From positions 1-33,384 of the forward strand of contig JAFQTX010000009.1 in the NCBI GenBank assembly GCA_017408825.1: a DNA stretch of 33,384 bases, written 5' to 3'. This stretch comes from Alistipes sp. (GTDB lineage Bacteria > Bacteroidota > Bacteroidia > Bacteroidales > Rikenellaceae). The notes under the pieces are model-generated. The model was not told where the DNA came from. It made no database searches and worked only from the letters and a program-made list of their open reading frames with translations. A program made the translations under genes and the position numbers. Positions 8,256 through 14,346 of the stretch are shown piece after piece (the first letter of the stretch is position 1; each line of letters begins with the position of its first letter).

Positions 8256-8642
8256 ATGTCTGAGGCTCGATCTTGCTCACTACCCAAGGGTGAGCGACTT
8301 AGTTCGCTAACCTCGCTACGTAGGCTCTTTGCCGACGGACGATCGGGCTTCGTATACCCATTCAGATATACATTTTATGCCGCCGAGAGCGCCTCACCCA
8401 GTGTCGAGGTGCTCTTTTCGGTGCCTAAGCGTAACCATAAGCGTGCTAATAAGCGCAACTTGCTACGTCGTCGTACCAAGGAGGCTTATCGTCTGAATAA
8501 GAGCACGTTGCATCTTGCTGTCGAGGCTCGAGGTATGGATGTGGACCTTGCCCTCGTCTACTCTACGAAGGAGGTTTTGCCCTATAACACTATTGCTAAT
8601 GCAGTCTGCAAGATTTTGGCCGAGGTTGCTGAGCGCTGTTAA
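8256..8642 (+). CDS. rnpA: Ribonuclease P protein component
   Basis: The small basic protein subunit that joins RNase P RNA in 5' processing of pre-tRNA. Length 128 residues, normal for the family. The RNR signature is clear at residues 62-79 ([18 protein letters not shown]), preceded by the strand [10 protein letters not shown]. The N-terminal [19 protein letters not shown] is the typical start of the fold. It begins two bases after the hemD-like stop, and its end overlaps yidD, the usual Bacteria-wide rnpA-yidD pairing. Confidence 0.95.
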   Translation: MSEARSCSLPKGERLSSLTSLRRLFADGRSGFVYPFRYTFYAAESASPSVEVLFSVPKRNHKRANKRNLLRRRTKEAYRLNKSTLHLAVEARGMDVDLALVYSTKEVLPYNTIANAVCKILAEVAERC

Positions 8643-8859
8643 GAGGGTGCTGGCCTTCCCGTTTATTGTGTTGGTGCGTTTCTACCAACTCTGTATCTCG
8701 CCACTCAAACCTCCGAGCTGTCGTTTTACGCCCACCTGTTCGCAGTATGCTATCGAGGCGCTACGTAAATATGGCCCTATCAAGGGGTTATATCTCACCA
8801 TACGTAGACTGTTAAGATGTCATCCCTGGGGAGGTTCTGGGTATGATCCCGTACCATAG
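8599..8859 (+). CDS. yidD: Membrane protein insertion efficiency factor YidD
   Basis: A small membrane-associated protein thought to assist YidC-dependent insertion. The signature is complete: [41 protein letters not shown], and [13 protein letters not shown] at the C-terminus, with the conserved cysteines. The start is uncertain. ATG 8599 gives 86 residues and overlaps rnpA by 44 bases. TTG 8626 gives 77 residues, nearer the family norm, with a 17-base overlap. The frame is open further upstream but reads as a shadow of rnpA. A structured repeat begins at its stop codon. Confidence 0.92.
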   Translation: MQSARFWPRLLSAVKRVLAFPFIVLVRFYQLCISPLKPPSCRFTPTCSQYAIEALRKYGPIKGLYLTIRRLLRCHPWGGSGYDPVP

Positions 8860-8936
8860 TTTGTTGCGATATGAGGTCATCTGCGACCTCTTACTTATTG
8901 CCCCAAATGATGAATACGCCGAAGCGTGTCTTATCT
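8857..8936 (+). repeat. Structured intergenic element, copy A
   Basis: Starting at the yidD stop codon, this stretch aligns with 22382-22458 after lysC. Both read TAxTTTxTTGxGATA, then a hairpin (GAGGTC, six bases ATCTGC, then GACCTC here; 8873-8890), then ATTG, AATACGC and TGTCxTATC at matching distances. The second hairpin is weak in this copy (ACGC cgaa GCGT core). No coding potential is evident. Confidence 0.6.
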
Positions 8937-8989
8937 TTTATCAAATCCCATATTGCCTAAACGTCATTATCAATCAGCTTATTACGTGG

Positions 8990-9018
8990 TGCGCATCCCT
9001 AATAATTAGGGGTGCGCA
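8990..9018 (+). terminator. Strong hairpin after the rnpA-yidD run
   Basis: A 13-base-pair stem joins 8990-9002 to 9006-9018 (TGCGCA then CCCTAA paired with TTAGGG then TGCGCA, one G-U) around loop TAA. It separates the yidD transcript from the TonB-receptor promoter 27 bases further on. There is no run of T directly after it, so it may be a 3'-end-protecting hairpin rather than a classic intrinsic terminator. Confidence 0.6.
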
Positions 9019-9044
9019 ACTCATATTTTCCCTAATATTTGCGA

Positions 9045-9075
9045 TTGTACCAACCCGAGATATGCTCTACCTTTG
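9045..9075 (+). promoter_or_regulatory. Promoter of the TonB receptor / DUF4374 operon
   Basis: TTG at 9045-9047, a 20-base spacer, then TACCTTTG at 9068-9075. The start codon is 21 bases after the -7 element, so the leader is very short. No convincing Fur palindrome overlaps it. Confidence 0.7.
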
Positions 9076-9095
9076 CAGCGACAAAACCACATAAA

Positions 9096-11525
9096 ATGGA
9101 TAGAAAACCGCTACATATTAGAGCTTTCATATATATAGTAATATGTATGCTCTCGCTTGTAACCCCTTCTTTAGCCTCAGAAACCGAGCCTCCACGTAGT
9201 GCAAAGGGCACAATTATGCTCTCGGGCATTGTCACATCTGAAGATGGGACACCGTTGCCATATGCCACGGTCTATGTAGAGGGTACAACCTTAGGAGCTA
9301 CGACAGATGCTGCGGGACGCTATGTGATCTCTCTTCCAGTGGGTGAGCATACCGTTACAGCCTCGACACTTGGTTATTCGTCGGCAAGTAGTGTTGTCGA
9401 TGTTGCCTCGGTGCAGGGTGCTCTAAACTTCAAGCTCGTAGAGTTATCAACACGTATAGACGAGGTTGTAGTATCAGCCTCGGGCGTAGGACATCTACGC
9501 CGATCGGCATTTAATGCCGTAGCCATAGATACACGTGCACTCGACAACTCGGCAAAAAACCTATCGGATGCACTTAGTAAGGCTCCAGGCATAAAACTTC
9601 GTGAGTCGGGAGGTGTGGGTTCGGATATGGCTATTTCGCTCGATGGATTTACCGGTAAGCATGTCAAGATATTTATCGACGGTGTGCCACAGGAGGGTGT
9701 GGGTGGCTCGTTCTCGCTTAATAATATCCCTGCGGGCTATGCCGACCGCATAGAGGTATATCGTGGTGTTGTGCCCGTAGGCTTTGGTGCTGATGCTATT
9801 GGTGGTGTGGTAAATATTGTGACCAACCGTAGTCGTCGTCGCTGGTTTGCCGATGCATCATACTCTTTCGGCTCGTTCAACACCCATCGCTCACAGATAA
9901 ATGGCGGCCAGACGCTCGAGAATGGTTTTATGTGGGAGATCAACGCCTTTCAGAACTACTCAGACAACAACTATAAGGTAGATGCTGCGGTTGAAGATTT
10001 CGCAACGGGGCGTATCGACAAGCTCAAGAAGGAGCGTGTGGAGCGCTTCCACGACACATATCACAACGAGGCCATAGTGGCAAAACTCGGTGTGGTGGAT
10101 AAGAGCTGGGCCGACCGCTTGGTTGTGAGCATGACCTATTCGCAGATGTATAAGGAGATACAAACAGGTGTGCGTCAGGATGTTGTCTATGGCGGAAAGT
10201 ATCGTCGTGGCCACTCGCTGATGCCCTCGGTGGAGTATCTTAAGCGCAATCTTTTGCTTCGTGGTCTCGACCTCACGCTCACGGCGAACTACAATCGCAA
10301 CATTACAACAAACGTAGATACGGCACAATATAAATACAACTGGAGAGGTGAGACCAAGCGTCTGAATTCGCCTGGCGAGCAGTCATATCAGCATACACGC
10401 TCGAAGAACGACAACTGGAACGCCACAGCGACACTCAACTACCGTATAACACGCCGTCATACGCTGACGCTCAACCACGTGCTAAATGCCTTTACACGTA
10501 GCAACACCTCACTGCTTGCCGCTGAGCCCGAGGAGGATGCCTTTCGTAAGCAGACGCTAAAGAATATCACGGGCCTACAATATCGCTATGTGCACTCCGA
10601 TAGGTGGAATGCTTCGGCCTTTGCAAAGTACTATGCGTTAGTGGTTTCGGGCCCTATTGCCACGGATGCTAACGCCTCGGATTTTGTGCTTACGCGACGT
10701 CGTAATGAGGCACTTGGCTACGGCCTTGCAACGACCTACTTTCTTCTTCCCGGGCTGCAAGCTAAGTTCTCCTACGAGAAGGCCTATCGTCTGCCCACCA
10801 TCGAGGAGATGTTTGGCGACGAGGACCTCGAGATGGGAGATATAACTATCCGCCCCGAGAACAGCCACAACTTAAACCTAAGCATCAGCTACTCACATGG
10901 TTTTGGCCGTGAGAAACAGCATAATATATATCTTGAGGCAGGAGCTATCCTTCGTTCTACGAACGACTATATCCAGCGTAATATCGTGGATATTAGTGGT
11001 GGTAAGGTTGCGGCAAGCTATATCAACTATGGCAAGGTGCGTACCTGGGGCGTAAACCTCTCGGCACGCTACTCCTTTGGCCGCTGGTTGTCGGTGGGTG
11101 GTAATGTCACCTACTCGGACGTGCGAGATAATATGAAGATAGCTATTGGCACGGTGTCGATGCCAAATCTCGGCTATGGCGACCGTATGCCTAATATCCC
11201 CTATCTATTTGCCGATAGCGACATTACGTTTACGTGGCACGACTGTATAAAGCCTGGTAACACTCTCTCGGTAAGCTACGACAACCAGTATCTCCACGGC
11301 TTCTACTACTACTCTTCACGCATAGGCACAAATCGCTCGGAGTATATGGTGCCAAGCCAATTCTCGCACAACGTGTCGATAGGCTACTCGCTCACAGGTG
11401 GAAAGTATAACATCTCGGTGGAGTGTCGCAACCTCACCGATGAGAGGCTCTATGATAACTTCAGCCTTCAGAAGGCTGGCCGTGCATTCTACGCCAAACT
11501 GCGTATAGCACTCGGGGGCAGCTAA
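9096..11525 (+). CDS. TonB-dependent outer-membrane receptor, XusA-like
   Basis: An 809-residue outer-membrane receptor predicted to import an iron complex. I chose ATG 9096, which begins a clean signal peptide ending at SLA; the frame is open upstream to 9039, but that stretch contains the promoter. A carboxypeptidase-regulatory-like domain spans about residues 40-120. A TonB-box-like EVVVSAS lies near 123, the plug domain at about 132-243 (SLDGFTGKHVKIFIDGVP, GGVVNIVT), and the barrel fills the rest. It is neither of SusC size nor followed by susD, which argues against glycan import. The next gene is a DUF4374 lipoprotein 33 bases on, then a PepSY protein. That trio resembles XusABC of Bacteroides thetaiotaomicron; the function is inferred from this. 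Confidence 0.9.
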   Translation: MDRKPLHIRAFIYIVICMLSLVTPSLASETEPPRSAKGTIMLSGIVTSEDGTPLPYATVYVEGTTLGATTDAAGRYVISLPVGEHTVTASTLGYSSASSVVDVASVQGALNFKLVELSTRIDEVVVSASGVGHLRRSAFNAVAIDTRALDNSAKNLSDALSKAPGIKLRESGGVGSDMAISLDGFTGKHVKIFIDGVPQEGVGGSFSLNNIPAGYADRIEVYRGVVPVGFGADAIGGVVNIVTNRSRRRWFADASYSFGSFNTHRSQINGGQTLENGFMWEINAFQNYSDNNYKVDAAVEDFATGRIDKLKKERVERFHDTYHNEAIVAKLGVVDKSWADRLVVSMTYSQMYKEIQTGVRQDVVYGGKYRRGHSLMPSVEYLKRNLLLRGLDLTLTANYNRNITTNVDTAQYKYNWRGETKRLNSPGEQSYQHTRSKNDNWNATATLNYRITRRHTLTLNHVLNAFTRSNTSLLAAEPEEDAFRKQTLKNITGLQYRYVHSDRWNASAFAKYYALVVSGPIATDANASDFVLTRRRNEALGYGLATTYFLLPGLQAKFSYEKAYRLPTIEEMFGDEDLEMGDITIRPENSHNLNLSISYSHGFGREKQHNIYLEAGAILRSTNDYIQRNIVDISGGKVAASYINYGKVRTWGVNLSARYSFGRWLSVGGNVTYSDVRDNMKIAIGTVSMPNLGYGDRMPNIPYLFADSDITFTWHDCIKPGNTLSVSYDNQYLHGFYYYSSRIGTNRSEYMVPSQFSHNVSIGYSLTGGKYNISVECRNLTDERLYDNFSLQKAGRAFYAKLRIALGGS

Positions 11526-11558
11526 TAATTGATATGTTTAACTAATAAAAATAAAACT

Positions 11559-12956
11559 ATGAACAGAACTTTTCAAACTATTGTAGCAGGGCTACTTGTC
11601 ATATGCGGTGTGGCTTGCGAAACGCCCTCTCACAACGATGGTACAACCCCTACGCCTGGCGCCGAGCGACCCTACGTAATCGCCTCGCAAGGTACGTTCT
11701 CGAACACTACGACCAATGCTCTACTTACGACCGAGAGCCTCGGCTCGGGTGTTGTGGGTATGGAGCAGGGCCTGGTGAACGATGGTGCATCGTACTGGGT
11801 ATTCTGGGGCGATAAATATCTCTATGGCCTAACCTACAATCAGGGTAATGCGGGCACTACACGCTCCTATGTGATGAACGCTGACTATACGCTCTCGGCA
11901 CGTTCGGCAGAGTATGCCGTGCGACGTTTTACCACCGTGGGCATCTACGATAAGTATGTGATGACCACCTCTACGGGCGATGGTCCTACGGAGTGGGCCG
12001 ACGAGAATGGCTACCTTCCTAAGTCAATCCTTCAGTCGCTGCTCGATGTTGAGGCCGAGACATATACCACGAACAATACTCTCGAGGAGCACTACCTGGC
12101 AGAGAATTTTTTGGGTAATGGCGAGTTCATCACGCTTGCTGGCATCGAGGAGGTCGAGGGAAAGATCTACTCTGCAGCCGTGCCTATGGGTCTTAGCCAG
12201 TATGGTGTGAAGGCTGAGGGAGGCAAGTGGATTCGTGAGGGCTACGAAGATCTTGTAAAGACCGAGGCTGGTGGCTCGGGCTCGGGTTCTTACAAGGAGG
12301 GTGAGTTGCAGTGGACGCAGTATCCCAACGAGTGCTGGGTGGTCATCTTCGACGACGAGACTCTTGCGCAGCGACGTCTTCTCCGTACCGATAAGATTAG
12401 CTATGCTGCGGGCCGTAACAAGTCGCAGTACTACCAGATGGTGTGGGCTACCGACTCGGGTGATGTATATGTGTTCTCACCTTCGTATGCCAAGACAATG
12501 AGCGATGCACGCCAGCAGACGACACTCCCTGCCGGTGTAGTGCGTATCAAGTCAGGAAGCGAGGAGTTCGACCCAGACTACTATGTGAATATCGAGGAGC
12601 TATCGGATGGCCGCTCGTTCCTACGTACGTGGTATGTGGGTGGTAGTAACTTCCTACTATTGATGTACGATAGCCCGCTTACTCCCGCAAAGACGATGAC
12701 CGCAAACCAGTTGGCGATATTTAATGCTGATTCAGGTGTGCTCACCCCTGTTACGGGTCTCCCATCGAGCAGTTCGATATCGGGCTTTGGAAATAGCCCA
12801 TTTGCCGAGAATGGCAAGGTCTATATGCCTGTGACACTTACAGATGGTTATCCTGCAATCTATGTTATTGATCCTGCGACGGCTGTGGCCACCAAGGGTC
12901 TTACAGTCGAGGCAACGCAGATTGGTGCTGTGGGTCGCCTTCAGCCAAATAGCTAA
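11559..12956 (+). CDS. DUF4374 lipoprotein, XusB-like
   Basis: A 465-residue probable surface or periplasmic lipoprotein. ATG 11559 begins a lipoprotein signal (MNRTF, hydrophobic core, GVAC) with C20 as the lipidated residue; the lipobox is imperfect, with G at -3. The codons upstream to 11529 are open but lack signal character. The mature part has repeated beta-strand blocks such as [29 protein letters not shown] and [26 protein letters not shown] (in two parts), fitting the beta-propeller known for DUF4374. In B. theta, the DUF4374 protein XusB binds ferric enterobactin. Its place between a TonB receptor and a PepSY protein supports a siderophore-binding role, but binding residues cannot be read from sequence. 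Confidence 0.85.
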   Translation: MNRTFQTIVAGLLVICGVACETPSHNDGTTPTPGAERPYVIASQGTFSNTTTNALLTTESLGSGVVGMEQGLVNDGASYWVFWGDKYLYGLTYNQGNAGTTRSYVMNADYTLSARSAEYAVRRFTTVGIYDKYVMTTSTGDGPTEWADENGYLPKSILQSLLDVEAETYTTNNTLEEHYLAENFLGNGEFITLAGIEEVEGKIYSAAVPMGLSQYGVKAEGGKWIREGYEDLVKTEAGGSGSGSYKEGELQWTQYPNECWVVIFDDETLAQRRLLRTDKISYAAGRNKSQYYQMVWATDSGDVYVFSPSYAKTMSDARQQTTLPAGVVRIKSGSEEFDPDYYVNIEELSDGRSFLRTWYVGGSNFLLLMYDSPLTPAKTMTANQLAIFNADSGVLTPVTGLPSSSSISGFGNSPFAENGKVYMPVTLTDGYPAIYVIDPATAVATKGLTVEATQIGAVGRLQPNS

Positions 12957-12973
12957 ATTTTGGTGAATGATTA

Positions 12974-13004
12974 TTGGGAAACGGCAAGTTTTTTCGTAAC
13001 TTTG
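12974..13004 (+). promoter_or_regulatory. Promoter of the PepSY gene
   Basis: TTG at 12974-12976, a 20-base spacer, and TAACTTTG at 12997-13004. It lies in the 73-base gap after the DUF4374 gene and 26 bases before the PepSY start, so this gene can be transcribed apart from the receptor. Confidence 0.65.
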
Positions 13005-13029
13005 CCTATCGACACAAGTAATCTACTCT

Positions 13030-13857
13030 ATGATGAATATAGTAAAACAGTTGCATATATGGTTCTCCATCCCCTTGGGATTGGTTATCTCGATGACCTG
13101 CTTCACGGGAGCTATTCTGATCTTTGAGAAGGAGATAACACGTGCTATCCAGAGCGAATATTATTATGTTGAGCCTCAGGGCCGTGCTATCGCCACGGAG
13201 GAGCTTCAGGCTATGGTTGAGGCGACACTCGAGGAGGGTGAGAGTATCCAGAATATCGAGATCGACGATGATCCCGAGCGTAGCTATGGCTTTAAGCTGG
13301 GTCGCCGCCAGACTATCTACGTGAATCAATATACGGGCGAGATTCTCGGTAAGCCCGAACGCTTAGAGTTTTTCTCAGCGACGTTTCGTATGCACCGTTG
13401 GCTGATGGACTCGCCTGGTGGCAAGGGCAAGATGAGCGCTGGTAAGATGGTGGTGGGCATTAGCACTATTGCCTTTGTCGTGATACTTATCACAGGATGT
13501 GTGTTGTGGTGGCCTAAGACCATTAAGATGTGGCTCAATCGTTCGGTAATCTCGGTGCGTAAGGGGTGGCATCGCTTCTGGTACGACCTTCACGCCGTAG
13601 GCGGAATTTACGCCACAATACTCCTGCTTATTATGGCACTCACGGGTCTTGTATGGTCGTTTGGCTGGTATCGTGACGGCTTCTATGCAGTGTTTGGCGA
13701 TGGCGCTCGAGAGTGGCTACGTGCACTTCATACGGGCTCAATCGGGGGTATGTTTACACGTGTGCTGTGGTTTATCGCCGCAGTGATCGGTGGTACACTT
13801 CCACTTACGGGCTACTACCTATGGATACGTCGTAAGTTCTTCCGTAGAAAGAGGTAA
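13030..13857 (+). CDS. PepSY-domain inner-membrane protein, XusC-like
   Basis: A 275-residue PepSY_TM protein with four membrane segments, about residues 13-33, 141-161, 193-212 and 244-264. A periplasmic PepSY part lies between the first two. Histidines are placed as in this family: H9 near the first helix, H122 before the second, H181 and H188 before the third, and H234 before the fourth. They could ligate heme for electron transfer across the membrane. Relatives are believed to reduce ferric siderophores after uptake; XusC of B. theta is the closest described case. ATG 13033 is an equally possible start. Its own promoter and a following terminator make it a separate unit downstream of the receptor pair. 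Confidence 0.85.
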   Translation: MMNIVKQLHIWFSIPLGLVISMTCFTGAILIFEKEITRAIQSEYYYVEPQGRAIATEELQAMVEATLEEGESIQNIEIDDDPERSYGFKLGRRQTIYVNQYTGEILGKPERLEFFSATFRMHRWLMDSPGGKGKMSAGKMVVGISTIAFVVILITGCVLWWPKTIKMWLNRSVISVRKGWHRFWYDLHAVGGIYATILLLIMALTGLVWSFGWYRDGFYAVFGDGAREWLRALHTGSIGGMFTRVLWFIAAVIGGTLPLTGYYLWIRRKFFRRKR

Positions 13858-13864
13858 CGAAAAC

Positions 13865-13923
13865 GCCTTATAGCTTTGTAAGGCAGCTCGATAGGCTACT
13901 TGGCATTATGCTGGGTAGCCTAT
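13865..13923 (+). terminator. Double hairpin after the PepSY gene
   Basis: The first stem pairs GCCTTA (13865-13870) with TAAGGC (13879-13884). The second pairs ATAGGCTAC (13891-13899) with GTAGCCTAT (13915-13923), with an inner GCAT/ATGC pairing, and is followed by TTTGTTA. The second is a good intrinsic terminator for rightward transcription. Confidence 0.7.
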
Positions 13924-13961
13924 TTTGTTAGATGGGTATAGGCTACCGCAAACTAAAAATA

Positions 13962-14023
13962 TGCAATTTTTATTGCAATTTGCGATAATATAGCTATCTT
14001 TGTATTGTAAAAATACAAAGATA
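13962..14023 (+). promoter_or_regulatory. Palindrome-embedded promoter of the AraC-like gene
   Basis: The -33 TTG (13973-13975), 19 bases, then TATCTTTG (13995-14002) form a consensus promoter. The -7 element is the left arm of a perfect 12-base inverted repeat: TATCTTTGTATT (13995-14006) and AATACAAAGATA (14012-14023) around GTAAA. The -33 sits in a second palindrome, GCAAT (13963-13967) TTTT ATTGC (13972-13976). TGCAATTT occurs twice, at 13962-13969 and 13974-13981, 12 bases apart. Such sites suggest regulator binding over both promoter elements, possibly by the gene's own product. Confidence 0.6.
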
Positions 14024-14040
14024 AAATATGTAAAGTGCAG

Positions 14041-14319
14041 ATGATAAGAGATATGGATTTTGAGAGTCTGTGTAAATATATGGCTGCATTTGTGCCCTAT
14101 GACTTTAATTGCAACACATCGCATCGTTGGATGGCGTGTTGCAGAACACTTCTTGCCGCAAGGTTGCTACAAACAACAGAACACTCGTTGTCCGATATTG
14201 TCCTAATATGTGGTTTTCACTCAAAATCACACCTAATAGCCACATTTCGCCGCTATTTTGGTACGACACCGTCGTGTTATCGTGTGATGATAAAGAGTAA
14301 GAACCACTCCGAGGAGTAG
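14041..14319 (+). CDS. Truncated AraC-type DNA-binding protein
   Basis: A 92-residue protein from ATG 14041 (GTG 14035 is also in frame). The C-terminal half is a good second helix-turn-helix of the AraC family: LLAARLLQTTEHSLSDIVLI, CGFHSKSHLIATFRRYFG, TTPSCYR. Usually about 45 residues of a first helix-turn-helix come before this. Here the N-terminal FESLCKYMAAFVPYDFN resembles the segment that precedes the DNA-binding domain in Bacteroidetes AraC proteins, and it runs almost straight into the second half, as if the first helix-turn-helix had been deleted. There is no sensor domain. A clean promoter and terminator argue that it is expressed. It could be a decaying gene or a small modulator. 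It is convergent with a GH2 gene. Confidence 0.6.
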   Translation: MIRDMDFESLCKYMAAFVPYDFNCNTSHRWMACCRTLLAARLLQTTEHSLSDIVLICGFHSKSHLIATFRRYFGTTPSCYRVMIKSKNHSEE

Positions 14320-14324
14320 TTCTT
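14299..14324. terminator. Bidirectional terminator between araC-like and GH2 genes
   Basis: AAGAAC (14299-14304) pairs with GTTCTT (14319-14324) and ACTCC (14306-14310) with GGAGT (14313-14317), with one C/A mismatch. It overlaps the stop codon of the AraC-like gene and lies 23 bases past the GH2 stop, serving both convergent genes. Confidence 0.6.
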
Positions 14325-14346
14325 ATGCTCTCTATCGAGTGTTGTT

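Noticed and set aside
8964-8972. TCATTATCA upstream of the TonB receptor as a Fur site
   Set aside because: Only one half of the 7-1-7 palindrome matches; the other arm has few matches, and it lies over 70 bases before the -33 element.
9039-9095. Longer TonB receptor from ATG 9039
   Set aside because: That stretch contains the -33/-7 promoter, and the signal peptide begins properly at 9096.
13030-13857. PepSY protein as a truncated gene
   Set aside because: It has four membrane segments, a periplasmic part and all expected histidines, with a proper terminator after the stop; short PepSY_TM proteins are common.
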